Positions 33,201 through 42,404 are shown, counted from the first letter of the stretch. The stretch: 64,000 bases of DNA from Arcobacter_B sp049472135 (GCF_049472135.1 NZ_JBMOVV010000012.1:28045-92044); one strand, 5' to 3'. Numbers and translations are program-made. Notes: generated from the letters alone by a model not told the origin.

Positions 33201-33973
33201 CAGAAATTATTTCAATAGCTAACCAAAAAGGTGGGGTTGGTAAAACTACAACAGCTGTAAATTTAAGTGCTGCACTTGCTTTAGAAGGTAAGAGAGTACT
33301 ATTAATTGATGCAGACCCACAAGCTAATGCAACTACATCATTAGGTTTTCAAAGAGATACTTATGAGTATAATATTTACCATGTAATGTTAGGTACAAAA
33401 GAGTTACCTGAAATTATGTTAGATTCAGAAATTGAAAACTTAAAAGTTGCTCCATCAAACATAGGTTTAGTTGGTATAGAAAAAGAGTTCTATAAAAACA
33501 TGAAAGATAGAGAATTAGTATTAAAAAGAAAGATAGATCCAATTAAAAAAGATTTTGACTACATTATTATTGATTCGCCACCTGCATTAGGTCCTATTAC
33601 AATTAATACATTAAGTGCATCAACTTCAGTACTTATTCCAATTCAATGTGAGTTCTTTGCATTAGAAGGTTTAGCTCAGTTATTAAATACAATAAAACTT
33701 GTTAAACAAACAATTAATAAATCTCTACAAATCAGAGGTTTTTTACCAACAATGTATAGTTCACAAAATAACTTATCAAAGCAAGTATTTGCAGATTTAG
33801 CTCAACACTTTGAAAGTAAATTATTCAAAATTGATGAGAGTTCTTATGTTGTTATACCAAGAAATATTAAACTAGCAGAGAGTCCTAGTTTTGGTAAACC
33901 AATTATGTTATATGATGCAAGTGCCACTGGTACAAAAGCTTACACAAATCTTGCAAAAGCAATTGCAGGTTAA
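33197..33973 (+). CDS. parA: chromosome partitioning ATPase ParA (Soj)
   Basis: ParA is a DNA-binding Walker-type ATPase that moves ParB-parS complexes and so separates chromosome origins. The 258-residue protein has the deviant Walker A QKGGVGKTTTAVNLSAALA, Walker A' LLIDADPQANATTSLG, and Walker B YIIIDSPPALGPIT. It lacks the N-terminal helix-turn-helix of plasmid ParA proteins, so it is the chromosomal Soj type. It overlaps birA by four bases and is followed by parB. Confidence 0.96.
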   Translation: MTEIISIANQKGGVGKTTTAVNLSAALALEGKRVLLIDADPQANATTSLGFQRDTYEYNIYHVMLGTKELPEIMLDSEIENLKVAPSNIGLVGIEKEFYKNMKDRELVLKRKIDPIKKDFDYIIIDSPPALGPITINTLSASTSVLIPIQCEFFALEGLAQLLNTIKLVKQTINKSLQIRGFLPTMYSSQNNLSKQVFADLAQHFESKLFKIDESSYVVIPRNIKLAESPSFGKPIMLYDASATGTKAYTNLAKAIAG

Positions 33974-33996
33974 AAATATAATTAGGAAGAGAAAAT

Positions 33997-34854
33997 ATGG
34001 CATTAGGTAGAGGATTAGGGGAATTATTAGGTGAAGTAGAATCAGCTTATGAAAGTTCAAATTCATATGGTGATAATAAAAACTCTATGGAGTTAGAAAT
34101 ATCAAAAATTAGTGCAAATCCAAATCAACCTAGAAAAATATTTGATGAAGATAAATTAAAAGAATTAAGTGATTCAATTGTTGAACATGGCTTATTACAA
34201 CCAGTTACTGTTATTGAAAAATCTGAAGATGAATATATATTAGTAGCAGGTGAGAGAAGATTAAGAGCACATAAATTAGCTAATTTAGAAAAGATAAAAG
34301 CTTATATAATTGATGCTGATGAATTAAAATTAAGAGAACTTGCATTAATTGAAAATATACAAAGAGATGACTTAAATATTGTAGAATTAGCATATTCATA
34401 TGCACAATTAATAAATGAACATGATTTAACTCATGAAGAGTTGTCAAAGAAAGTTTTTAAGTCTAGAACATCAATTACTAACACTTTAAGATTGTTACAA
34501 TTATCCTCATATGTACAACAATTGTTAGCAAATAACAAGATTAGTGCAGGTCATGCAAAAGTTATGCTAGGACTTAGTGAGGATGAGCAAAAGATGGTAG
34601 CTGACTCTATCATTGGTCAGAAGTTATCTGTTAGAGAAGCAGAAAAATTAATTAAAGATTTAAAGTCAAAAAATTTGCCAAAAGATAAAAAGAGTAAAAA
34701 AGTAACATCGTATGACTTTAACCCATTAAATGAAGTAGTTAAAACCTTAAAGAATAGCGATTTAAAGGTGAAAGCTGAGAAAAACTACTTTAAAATCGAA
34801 ATCAATTCTCAAGAAGATATTGAGAAGATTTCCTCTTACTTTAAGTTACAATAG
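33997..34854 (+). CDS. parB: chromosome partitioning protein ParB (Spo0J)
   Basis: ParB binds parS sites, spreads on DNA as a CTP-dependent clamp and recruits ParA. The 285-residue protein opens ALGRGLGELLGE (the ParA-stimulating N-terminal peptide). It continues with the ParB/Srx nuclease-fold domain containing NPNQPRKIFDEDKLKELSDS and the CTP-box VAGERRLRAHKLANL, then IENIQRDDLNIVELAYSYAQ, a helix-turn-helix with HEELSKKVFKSRTSITNTLR, and a C-terminal dimerisation domain. I saw no parS-like palindrome close by. Confidence 0.96.
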   Translation: MALGRGLGELLGEVESAYESSNSYGDNKNSMELEISKISANPNQPRKIFDEDKLKELSDSIVEHGLLQPVTVIEKSEDEYILVAGERRLRAHKLANLEKIKAYIIDADELKLRELALIENIQRDDLNIVELAYSYAQLINEHDLTHEELSKKVFKSRTSITNTLRLLQLSSYVQQLLANNKISAGHAKVMLGLSEDEQKMVADSIIGQKLSVREAEKLIKDLKSKNLPKDKKSKKVTSYDFNPLNEVVKTLKNSDLKVKAEKNYFKIEINSQEDIEKISSYFKLQ

Positions 34855-34918
34855 TAACAAAAAACAGAAATTTAAAACGTAATTTATTCCTTTAATATTA
34901 TTTTATATTTAACTTTGC

Positions 34919-34947
34919 TAAAATATACGAGTTTTAGTTAAACTAAA
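34919..34947 (+). promoter_or_regulatory. putative ATP synthase promoter and palindrome
   Basis: A weak -10 TAAAAT (34919-34924) is followed by TTTAGTT-A-AACTAAA (34933-34947), a perfect seven-base inverted repeat around one A, close to the expected start point and ahead of the GGAGG of atpF'. It could be an operator or a 5' hairpin. Confidence 0.35.
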
Positions 34948-34970
34948 CTGTAAAAAATATGGAGGAATGA

Positions 34971-35393
34971 ATGTTAGACATAAGTCCTGTATTATTGCTT
35001 AGCTCTGGTATCATCTTTCTTTTAGTTGTTGCTAGGCTAAACAGCTGTCTGTTCAAGCCTTTACTAAAGCATATGGATGATAGAGCAGAATCTATTAAAA
35101 AAGATTTAGAAGATGCGAAATCAAACGGTGCCGATGTTGAAGGTATGATTGCTGAAGCAAATAAAGTAATTGCAGATGCAAAAAAAGAAGCAGCTGCTAT
35201 TAGAGAACAAGCTTATAAGGAAGCAAAAGAGAGTGCTGATGCAAAACTTGCTAGCGCTAAGTCTAATTTGGAAGCAAAATCTGCAGAATTTGCTAAGAAT
35301 TTGGAAGAGGAAACTAAAGCATTAAAAGATTCTTTAGTATCGTCAATGCCTCAATTTAATGAGAGCTTAAAAGCTAAGCTTAGCTCAATTTAG
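34971..35393 (+). CDS. atpF': ATP synthase F0 subunit b'
   Basis: The b' subunit pairs with b to form the peripheral stalk of ATP synthase. The 140-residue protein has one transmembrane helix (about 6-24, PVLLLSSGIIFLLVVARLN) and then a long charged, alanine-rich coiled coil. It starts at ATG directly behind GGAGGAATGA. It heads the operon atpF'-atpF-atpH-atpA-atpG-atpD-atpC; atpB and atpE are not here and lie elsewhere in this phylum. Confidence 0.93.
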   Translation: MLDISPVLLLSSGIIFLLVVARLNSCLFKPLLKHMDDRAESIKKDLEDAKSNGADVEGMIAEANKVIADAKKEAAAIREQAYKEAKESADAKLASAKSNLEAKSAEFAKNLEEETKALKDSLVSSMPQFNESLKAKLSSI

Positions 35394-35408
35394 TTAGGAA
35401 AAAATGAT

Positions 35409-35927
35409 ATGAAGAAACTTTTAGTACTTGGTGTAGCTGCTTTAGCTCCACTTTCATTATTTGCTGCTGCTGGTGCGGAGACTGACTACGATATCGTACA
35501 GAGAACCGTTAACTTTATAATTTTTGCTGGAATTTTATGGTATTTACTTGCTGATAAGATTAAAGCATTTTTAGCTGATAGAACTCTATCTATTCAAGCA
35601 GAACTTGACAAAGTACAAGATACTTTAAAAGCATCTGAAGATAAAGTAAATGAAGCTCAAAAACAACTTGATGATGCAAAAAAACTTGCAGCTGACATTG
35701 TTGAAAACGCAAAAGCTGATATTGATTCAGTTAAAGAAAAAGTTGCTGTTGCAGTTGATTCTGATATCGCTAATTTAGAAAAAAATCTAGAAGAGATGAT
35801 TAAAGTTGAAACATCAAAAGCAAAAAGAGAAGTTGTTGCAGAAGTTCTTAATGAGCTATTAAAATCAGATAATATTAAACTATCTCAAGACGAGTTAGCT
35901 AATATTGTTCTAAAAAAGGTAGCGTAA
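35409..35927 (+). CDS. atpF: ATP synthase F0 subunit b
   Basis: The second peripheral-stalk subunit, 172 residues. A signal-peptide-like stretch comes first (KKLLVLGVAALAPLSLFAAA, about 2-21). It is followed by the real membrane helix TVNFIIFAGILWYLLADKI (about 33-51) and a long coiled coil that reaches the delta subunit. The extra N-terminal hydrophobic segment with an Ala-x-Ala-like end suggests processing by signal peptidase, which most b subunits do not need. It lies 15 bases behind atpF' and is directly joined to atpH. Confidence 0.93.
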   Translation: MKKLLVLGVAALAPLSLFAAAGAETDYDIVQRTVNFIIFAGILWYLLADKIKAFLADRTLSIQAELDKVQDTLKASEDKVNEAQKQLDDAKKLAADIVENAKADIDSVKEKVAVAVDSDIANLEKNLEEMIKVETSKAKREVVAEVLNELLKSDNIKLSQDELANIVLKKVA

Positions 35928-36458
35928 ATGAATGATTTAATAGCAAAAAGATATGTAAAAGCGTTAGTTGATGGTAGAGATAGCAAAGCTATCCAATCAT
36001 TAAGTGCTAACTTAAATACTATTTCTACAGCTTATGCTGATGAAAAGTTCAATTCTATTGTTTCTTCTCCTGAAGTAAGTGATAGTAAAAAAGTAGAGTT
36101 AGTATTATCATTAGTTAAAAAAGCTGATGACACTTTAACTAACTTCGTGAAATTACTTGGTGAAAAAAGAAGACTTACTATATTACCTGATATTGCGTCT
36201 GAACTTAATGTTCAAATTGCAAAATTAAATAATGAGTATGTTGGTGTTGTTTACACAAACCAAGAACTTTCAAAAGATTATGTTTCTTCAATTGAGAAAC
36301 AATTTAGTAAAAAATTTGATGTTAACTTATCATTATCTCAAAATGTTTGTGATTATGATGGTATTAAAGTAGATATTGATGGACTTGGGGTTGAAATCTC
36401 TTTCTCTAAAGAGAGATTAAAGTCTCAAATGATTGATCATATTTTAAAAGCAGTTTAG
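35928..36458 (+). CDS. atpH: ATP synthase F1 subunit delta
   Basis: Delta joins the peripheral stalk to the top of F1. The 176-residue protein has the conserved N-terminal start DLIAKRYVKALVDG, a helical bundle, and the C-terminal domain with FSKKFDVNLSLSQN and GIKVDIDGLGVEISFS. Length is normal. The ATG follows the atpF stop directly. The sequence is more diverged than alpha or beta, as usual for delta. Confidence 0.94.
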   Translation: MNDLIAKRYVKALVDGRDSKAIQSLSANLNTISTAYADEKFNSIVSSPEVSDSKKVELVLSLVKKADDTLTNFVKLLGEKRRLTILPDIASELNVQIAKLNNEYVGVVYTNQELSKDYVSSIEKQFSKKFDVNLSLSQNVCDYDGIKVDIDGLGVEISFSKERLKSQMIDHILKAV

Positions 36459-36479
36459 AACTTATAAAGGAGAAATTGA

Positions 36480-37997
36480 ATGGGTGCAAAAATTCAAGCT
36501 GATGAAATCAGTTCTATAATTAAAGAGAGAATTGATAACTTTGAATTAAATGTAGATGTAAATGAAACTGGTAAAATCATCTCTTTAGCAGATGGTGTTG
36601 CTCAAGTTTACGGTCTAAAAAATGTTATGGCTGGAGAGCTTGTTGAGTTTGAAAATGGTGAGAAAGGTCTTGCATTAAACTTAGAAGAGTCTTCTGTAGG
36701 TGTTGTTGTACTTGGTAAAGGTGAAGGATTAAGAGAAGGAACTTCTTGTAAGAGACTTGGTCAATTATTAGAAACTCCAGTTGGTCCTAACATGATTGGT
36801 AGAGTTGTTAACGCACTTGGTGAGCCAATTGATGGTAAAGGTGCAATTGAAGCTGCTGAAACAAGATTCGTTGAAGAAAAAGCTCCAGGAATCATGGCTA
36901 GAAAATCTGTACATGAGCCATTACAAACTGGTATTAAAGCTATTGATGCATTAGTTCCAATCGGAAGAGGGCAAAGAGAGCTTATTATTGGTGATAGACA
37001 AACTGGTAAAACAACTGTTGCTATTGATACAATTCTTAACCAAAAAGGTGAAGATGTAAAATGTATCTATGTTGCAATCGGTCAAAAAGCATCTACAATT
37101 GCTTCTATTGTTAGAACATTAGAAGAAGCTGGAGCAATGGAATATACTACTATTATCAACGCTGGTGCAGCTGATTCTTCAGCATTACAATTCTTAGCTC
37201 CTTATACAGGTGTTACAATTGGTGAGTACTTCAGAGATAATGGTCAACACGCATTAATCGTATATGATGATTTAACTAAGCACGCAGTTGCATATAGAGA
37301 AATGTCATTGTTATTAAGAAGACCTCCAGGTAGAGAGGCGTTCCCAGGGGATGTATTCTATCTACACTCAAGATTATTAGAAAGAGCTGCTAAAATGTCA
37401 GATGAGAAGGGTGCTGGTTCTATGACTGCATTACCAATCATTGAGACTCAAGCTGGTGACGTTGCTGCATATATTCCAACAAACGTTATTTCTATTACAG
37501 ATGGTCAAATCTTCTTAGAAACTAACTTATTTAACTCTGGTATTAGACCTGCGATTAACGTTGGTTTATCTGTATCAAGAGTTGGTGGTGCTGCGCAAAT
37601 TAAAGCTACTAAGCAAGTTGCAGGTACATTAAAATTATCATTAGCACAATTTAGAGAGTTAGAAGCATTCGCACAATTTGCATCTGACTTAGATGAGTCT
37701 ACTAGAAGAGAACTTGAATTAGGTCAAAGAATGGTAGAAGTATTAAAACAAGGTGTTAATGCTCCATTAGTTATTGAGAAACAAATTGTTATCATCTATG
37801 CAGGTACAAAAGGTTACTTAAATGATGTTGCTGTTGGTGACGTTGTTAAGTTTGAAGCTGAATTACATGCATTCTTTGAACAAAAATACTCAAATATCTT
37901 AGACGCAATCAAATCTAAGAAAAAAATTGATGATGAAACTGAAGCTGAATTAAAAGCTGCTTTAGAAGAGTTTAAAACAGTATTTAGTGCAAACTAA
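36480..37997 (+). CDS. atpA: ATP synthase F1 subunit alpha
   Basis: Alpha forms the F1 hexamer with beta and holds the non-catalytic nucleotide sites. The 505-residue protein has the beta-barrel N-terminal region with GDRQTGKTTVAIDTILNQKG as the P-loop, then YREMSLLLRRPPGREAFPGD and the signature PAINVGLSVSRVGGAAQIKA with the catalytic arginine. Length is typical. It starts at ATG behind AAGGAGA, third of the F1 genes in the operon. Confidence 0.99.
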   Translation: MGAKIQADEISSIIKERIDNFELNVDVNETGKIISLADGVAQVYGLKNVMAGELVEFENGEKGLALNLEESSVGVVVLGKGEGLREGTSCKRLGQLLETPVGPNMIGRVVNALGEPIDGKGAIEAAETRFVEEKAPGIMARKSVHEPLQTGIKAIDALVPIGRGQRELIIGDRQTGKTTVAIDTILNQKGEDVKCIYVAIGQKASTIASIVRTLEEAGAMEYTTIINAGAADSSALQFLAPYTGVTIGEYFRDNGQHALIVYDDLTKHAVAYREMSLLLRRPPGREAFPGDVFYLHSRLLERAAKMSDEKGAGSMTALPIIETQAGDVAAYIPTNVISITDGQIFLETNLFNSGIRPAINVGLSVSRVGGAAQIKATKQVAGTLKLSLAQFRELEAFAQFASDLDESTRRELELGQRMVEVLKQGVNAPLVIEKQIVIIYAGTKGYLNDVAVGDVVKFEAELHAFFEQKYSNILDAIKSKKKIDDETEAELKAALEEFKTVFSAN

Positions 37998-38007
37998 GGA
38001 TTAGTTA

Positions 38008-38892
38008 ATGGCTAACTTAAAAGAAATTAAATTACAAATTGGTAGTGTAAAAAATACTCAGAAAACAACAAAAGCTATGAAGCTTGTATCTTCTGCAAAA
38101 CTTACTAGAACTAGACAACTGTCTGAGCAAGCTAAGAGTTATGCAAATAAGATTAATGATGTACTTTCTGATATTGCTGCTAGAGTTAGCAAAGTTCAAG
38201 AAGAAGGAAATATCGGTAGAGCATTTGTTCAAAATGACAACCCAAAAACAGTAGATATTGTTTTTGTTACTGCTGACAAAGGACTTTGTGGTGGTTTTAA
38301 TATGGCAACAATTAAAACTGTTAGTAAAATCAAAGCTGAACAAGAAGCAAAAGGTGCTACAGTAAGATTAAGAGCTGTTGGAAGAAAAGGGATTGACTTC
38401 TTTAACTTCCAAGGTGTTGAATTAGACCAAACAGTTAATGATCTTTCTTCTGCTCCTGATTATGACAGAGCTGCAGATTTTATTAAAGATGTAGTAGAAG
38501 ACTTTAGAAATGAGAAAACTGATAAAGTTATTGTTGTTTATAATGGATTCTTAAACATGCTTACTCAAGAAATTAGAGTAAGAGAATTGTTACCAATTAG
38601 CTTAGATAACGTTGAATCAAAAGAGACTGAGTCTATGTTAGATATTGAGCCAGATGATGATGAAGAAGTGTTAAATGAATTAACAGGTAAATACATTGAT
38701 TTCAATATGTATTACGGTTTAATTGATTCTTTAGCTGCAGAACACTCTGCAAGAATGCAAGCTATGGAAGCTGCTACTAAAAATGCTAAAGAAAAAGTTG
38801 ATTCTTTAACAGTTGAATATAATAAAGCTAGACAAGCTGCAATTACAACAGAGCTGATTGAAATTATCTCTGGTGTTGAAGCATTAAAATAA
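38008..38892 (+). CDS. atpG: ATP synthase F1 subunit gamma
   Basis: Gamma is the central rotor shaft. The 294-residue protein has the conserved N-terminal helix KEIKLQIGSVKNTQKTTKAM with KLVSSAKL, the central ADKGLCGGFN, and the C-terminal helix with EHSARMQAMEAATKNAKEKV and NKARQAAITTELIEIISG. An acidic stretch (about 210-222, EPDDDEEVL) lies in the globular part. It sits between atpA and atpD with normal spacing. Confidence 0.98.
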   Translation: MANLKEIKLQIGSVKNTQKTTKAMKLVSSAKLTRTRQLSEQAKSYANKINDVLSDIAARVSKVQEEGNIGRAFVQNDNPKTVDIVFVTADKGLCGGFNMATIKTVSKIKAEQEAKGATVRLRAVGRKGIDFFNFQGVELDQTVNDLSSAPDYDRAADFIKDVVEDFRNEKTDKVIVVYNGFLNMLTQEIRVRELLPISLDNVESKETESMLDIEPDDDEEVLNELTGKYIDFNMYYGLIDSLAAEHSARMQAMEAATKNAKEKVDSLTVEYNKARQAAITTELIEIISGVEALK

Positions 38893-38910
38893 TTTAAAGG
38901 AGCTACCCGT

Positions 38911-40305
38911 ATGAAAGGTAAAATTATTCAGGTAATGGGTCCTGTTGTTGATGTAGAATTCGACGGATACTTACCAGAAATTAATGAAGCTATTGAAGTT
39001 ACATTAGCAGATGCTAATGCTGATAGATTAGTATTAGAAGTTGCTGCGCACATTGGTGATAGTAGAGTTAGAACTATTGCTATGGATATGACTGAAGGTT
39101 TAACTAGAGGTCAAGAGTGTACTGCTACAGGAGGACCAATTAAGGTTCCTGTTGGTGAAGATGTTTTAGGAAGAATCTTTAACGTTATTGGTGATCCTGT
39201 TGATGAAGGTGAAGCAATTTCTGAAGACGCTCCAAGATGGTCTATTCATAGATCAGCTCCTTCTTTTGAAGAGCAATCAACTAAAACAGAAATGTTTGAA
39301 ACTGGTATCAAAGTAGTTGACTTATTAGCACCATACTCTAAGGGTGGTAAAGTTGGACTATTCGGTGGTGCTGGTGTTGGTAAAACAGTTATTATCATGG
39401 AGCTTATCCATAACGTTGCGTTCAAACACTCAGGTTACTCAGTATTTGCTGGTGTTGGTGAGAGAACAAGAGAAGGTAATGACCTTTACTACGAAATGAA
39501 AGACTCTAACGTACTTGACAAAGTTGCATTATGTTACGGTCAAATGAGTGAGCCTCCAGGTGCAAGAAATAGAATTGCATTAACTGGTCTTACTATGGCT
39601 GAGTACTTCAGAGATGAAAAAGGTCTTGATGTATTAATGTTCGTTGATAACATCTTTAGATTTGCACAATCTGGTTCTGAAATGTCAGCTTTATTAGGAA
39701 GAATTCCTTCAGCGGTTGGATACCAACCAACACTTGCTTCAGAAATGGGTAAATTACAAGAAAGAATTACTTCAACTAATAAAGGTTCGATTACTTCTGT
39801 TCAAGCTGTTTATGTACCTGCGGATGACTTAACTGACCCAGCTCCTGCGTCAGTATTTGCTCACTTAGATGCAACTACAGTACTTAACAGAAAAATTGCA
39901 GAGAAAGGTATCTACCCAGCGGTTGATCCATTAGATTCTACATCAAGAATTTTATCTGCAGACGTTATTGGTCAAGAGCACTACGATGTAGCAAGAGGTG
40001 TTCAATCAGTTCTTCAAAAATACAAAGATTTACAAGATATTATTGCAATTCTTGGTATGGATGAGTTATCTGAAGAAGATAAACTTGTTGTTGCAAGAGC
40101 AAGAAAAATTGAGAGATTCTTATCTCAACCATTCTTCGTAGCAGAGGTATTTACAGGTTCTCCTGGTAAATATGTTGAATTAAAAGATACTATTGCTGGA
40201 TTCAAAGGGATTTTAGAAGGTAAATACGATGATATCCCTGAGATGGCGTTCTATATGGTTGGTGGAATGGATGAGGCTTTAGCTAAAGCTGAAAATATGA
40301 AATAA
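38911..40305 (+). CDS. atpD: ATP synthase F1 subunit beta
   Basis: Beta carries the catalytic sites for ATP synthesis. The 464-residue protein has P-loop GLFGGAGVGKTVIIMELIHN, the GERTREGNDLYYEM motif with the catalytic Glu, VLMFVDNIFRFAQSGSEMSA, and the signature PAVDPLDSTSRIL. The C-terminal DELSEEDKL segment (DELSEE motif) is intact. It starts at ATG behind AAAGGAG. It is the most conserved protein in the window and a good phylogenetic marker. Confidence 0.99.
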   Translation: MKGKIIQVMGPVVDVEFDGYLPEINEAIEVTLADANADRLVLEVAAHIGDSRVRTIAMDMTEGLTRGQECTATGGPIKVPVGEDVLGRIFNVIGDPVDEGEAISEDAPRWSIHRSAPSFEEQSTKTEMFETGIKVVDLLAPYSKGGKVGLFGGAGVGKTVIIMELIHNVAFKHSGYSVFAGVGERTREGNDLYYEMKDSNVLDKVALCYGQMSEPPGARNRIALTGLTMAEYFRDEKGLDVLMFVDNIFRFAQSGSEMSALLGRIPSAVGYQPTLASEMGKLQERITSTNKGSITSVQAVYVPADDLTDPAPASVFAHLDATTVLNRKIAEKGIYPAVDPLDSTSRILSADVIGQEHYDVARGVQSVLQKYKDLQDIIAILGMDELSEEDKLVVARARKIERFLSQPFFVAEVFTGSPGKYVELKDTIAGFKGILEGKYDDIPEMAFYMVGGMDEALAKAENMK

Positions 40306-40323
40306 TAACCATTAAGGTATAAC

Positions 40324-40701
40324 ATGGATACAATTAAACTATCAATCGTTAGTCCTAACGGTGAGATATTTAATGATGATGTTAAAACTGTGACTCTTCC
40401 TGGAAAAGAGGGAGAGTTCGGTGTTTTAGCAGGTCACGCATCATTAGTTTCATCTTTAACTGTTGGAGTAATCGTAATTGAAAAAAACGACTCTACTGAA
40501 GCTGTTGCTATTAACTGGGGACATGTTAAAGTGGACGAAAAATCTGTAGATGTTTTAGTAGATGGAGCAATCGCATTAACTCAAGGTGCTGATTCTGAAA
40601 TCGCTAAAAATATTGAGGCTGCAAAAGAATTAGTTAATTCTGTTAAAGATTCTAACGTTTCTGTTGCTGCTGTTGAAGCAAAAATTAACTCATTCGCATA
40701 A
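40324..40701 (+). CDS. atpC: ATP synthase F1 subunit epsilon
   Basis: Epsilon couples the rotor to the c-ring and inhibits ATP hydrolysis. The 125-residue protein has the beta-sandwich with IVSPNGEIFNDDVKTVTLPG and KEGEFGVLAGHASLVSSL, and a C-terminal helical part that is shorter than in E. coli. It closes the ATP synthase genes; exbB/tolQ begins only six bases later, so the Tol genes are probably transcribed together with it. Confidence 0.96.
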   Translation: MDTIKLSIVSPNGEIFNDDVKTVTLPGKEGEFGVLAGHASLVSSLTVGVIVIEKNDSTEAVAINWGHVKVDEKSVDVLVDGAIALTQGADSEIAKNIEAAKELVNSVKDSNVSVAAVEAKINSFA

Positions 40702-40707
40702 TAGCTT

Positions 40708-41268
40708 ATGACAAACACAATACTAAATTATTTGGCAAATAGTAGTGCTATAACTTATATAGTTTTAGCACTGCTGTCAATATACTTAATCATTACTTTT
40801 TGGATTTTTATTTATAGATATATTTCTTTAAAAGGTCTTATTTTAAATGAAAGAAAATCATTAGACTCACTTACATCAAGAGATGCTGCATTTTCACCTT
40901 TTTCGTCTTTAAATAAATGTTCAAATAATAGTTCTTCTAGAGAAATCCTACATGCTTGTGAAATTAATATTATAAAAGATGCAAGTGTTGGTATATCATG
41001 GTTAGCAATTATTTCTTCTACTTCTCCATTTATTGGTTTATTTGGAACTGTAGTTGGGATTCTTGAGTCTTTTGCTAAATTCTCTGGACATTCAAAAGTT
41101 GGTTTTTCATTAATTGCACCTGCAATTTCTGAAGCACTTGTTGCTACTGCTGCTGGTATTTTTGTAGCTATATTTGCATATACATTTCATCAAATATTAA
41201 CGAGAAAAGTATATGAGTTAAATACTTATATTAAGGCGCAAGCAGAAATATTAATTGCAAAAGGTTAA
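40708..41268 (+). CDS. tolQ: TolQ/ExbB-family proton channel protein
   Basis: A 186-residue inner-membrane protein with three helices (about 14-36, 95-117 and 137-160), the pattern of MotA/TolQ/ExbB. The GLFGTVVGILESF and ALVATAAGIFVAIFAY segments are typical. With the following TolR/ExbD and TonB/TolA-like proteins it would use the proton gradient to energise the outer membrane. The neighbours tolB, pal and cpoB favour TolQ over ExbB; the C. jejuni counterpart has been called exbB. The symbol follows the context. Confidence 0.9.
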   Translation: MTNTILNYLANSSAITYIVLALLSIYLIITFWIFIYRYISLKGLILNERKSLDSLTSRDAAFSPFSSLNKCSNNSSSREILHACEINIIKDASVGISWLAIISSTSPFIGLFGTVVGILESFAKFSGHSKVGFSLIAPAISEALVATAAGIFVAIFAYTFHQILTRKVYELNTYIKAQAEILIAKG

Positions 41269-41270
41269 TA

Positions 41271-41663
41271 TTGTACGATTTTAACCAAAAACCTGATTTA
41301 AACATTACTCCTTTAGTAGATATTATGCTTGTGTTATTAGCTATTTTAATGGTTACTGCACCTGTGATAGAGTTTGAAGAACCTATTAATTTACCTAAAG
41401 GTAGTAAATCTAAACAAGTACAAGACTTCAAAAAAATAAATATCATTATTACAAAAGATAGAGTTGTGAAAATAAATAAAGGGAATAAAGTTAGTATTAA
41501 AGAATTCCCAGATAGTTTTGTACTTTTTTCTAATGGAAAAGATCAACAAACACCAGTACATATAAGAGCTGATAAAGATTTAGTTTATAATGATGTTATT
41601 TTTATTCTAAAATCTGTTAAAGAAGCTGGTTTTTATAAAGTCTCTTTAGTAACTGATGGATAG
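41271..41663 (+). CDS. tolR: TolR/ExbD-family protein
   Basis: A 130-residue protein with one membrane helix (about 12-32). The helix contains PLVDIMLVLLAILMV, whose aspartate is the proton-carrying residue of the family, followed by a periplasmic domain with HIRADKDLVYNDVIFILKSV. It starts at TTG behind AAAAGG, two bases after the tolQ stop, and is followed by the TolA/TonB-like gene after three bases. Confidence 0.9.
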   Translation: MYDFNQKPDLNITPLVDIMLVLLAILMVTAPVIEFEEPINLPKGSKSKQVQDFKKINIIITKDRVVKINKGNKVSIKEFPDSFVLFSNGKDQQTPVHIRADKDLVYNDVIFILKSVKEAGFYKVSLVTDG

Positions 41664-41666
41664 TTT

Positions 41667-42401
41667 ATGCAAAAAAACTCTTTTTTATATATATCTGGGT
41701 TAATTTCTTTATTTTTATATTTTCTTATTGCATTTATTTTTATTTATTATGTAATTGGTTCAAAACCAAAAATATTTGATATCAAAAGTAAAGAAACTGT
41801 AATTCAACTTGATATGATTATTGAAAAAAGTGATAAAAAAAGAGTAGCAAAAAAAGAAAAGGTTAAAACAAAAGAACCTAAAAAAGTTGTAGAAAAAGCA
41901 GCTTCTGCTTCAAATAAAAAAAGACCTGATTTAAAATCTTTATTTGGTAATGTAAAGACTAAAGATGTTGCTGTTAAAAAAGAAGAAGTAAATAATGTTA
42001 AAGAATCTATTGATCCTAAGAGATTCAAAGCAAAATTTGAAAGAGAAAAAAAATCTTCAAATGTTCAAGTGGATAAACTATTAAATGATAAAATCACTAC
42101 TACAAATATTACATCAAAGAATTTAAGTAAAAATGATGAAAGTGATGAGTATTTTTCTAAAATTAATGAGATGTTATCTGCCTGGTCTCCAACTACTAGA
42201 GAAAAAAATCTTTTAGCTACGATTATTGTTACAATTACTCCTAGTGGTAGCTTTGATTATAGATTTACAAAATTTTCTCAAAATATTAATTTTGATGAAT
42301 CTCTAAAAGCTTTTTTAGAAGAACAAAAAAGTATAATATACCCTAAACCTAAAAAAGGTAAAACTGTAAGAATAAGTGTAAACTTTAGATCTGAAGGATA
42401 A
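41667..42401 (+). CDS. TolA/TonB-like periplasm-spanning protein
   Basis: A 244-residue protein with one N-terminal transmembrane helix (about 8-31), a long lysine-rich periplasmic region (about 50-165) and a C-terminal domain of TonB/TolA type (TREKNLLATIIVTITPSGSF to the end). Between TolQ/TolR and TolB-Pal it most likely serves as TolA, linking the inner-membrane motor to Pal and the outer membrane during division. The sequence is too diverged for a firm TolA or TonB label, so no symbol is given. Confidence 0.85.
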   Translation: MQKNSFLYISGLISLFLYFLIAFIFIYYVIGSKPKIFDIKSKETVIQLDMIIEKSDKKRVAKKEKVKTKEPKKVVEKAASASNKKRPDLKSLFGNVKTKDVAVKKEEVNNVKESIDPKRFKAKFEREKKSSNVQVDKLLNDKITTTNITSKNLSKNDESDEYFSKINEMLSAWSPTTREKNLLATIIVTITPSGSFDYRFTKFSQNINFDESLKAFLEEQKSIIYPKPKKGKTVRISVNFRSEG

Positions 42402-42404
42402 TTA

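Noticed and set aside
33197..34970. A parS site or replication origin near parAB
   Set aside because: I read the region for sequences like TGTTTCACGTGAAACA and for clusters of DnaA boxes and saw none.
34971..40701. Loss of atpB and atpE from the ATP synthase operon
   Set aside because: In Campylobacterota these two genes are normally located apart from the F1 genes, so absence here is expected.
40708..42401. Naming the three motor genes exbB, exbD and tonB
   Set aside because: The direct joining to tolB, pal and cpoB makes a Tol role more likely; sequence alone does not separate the families.
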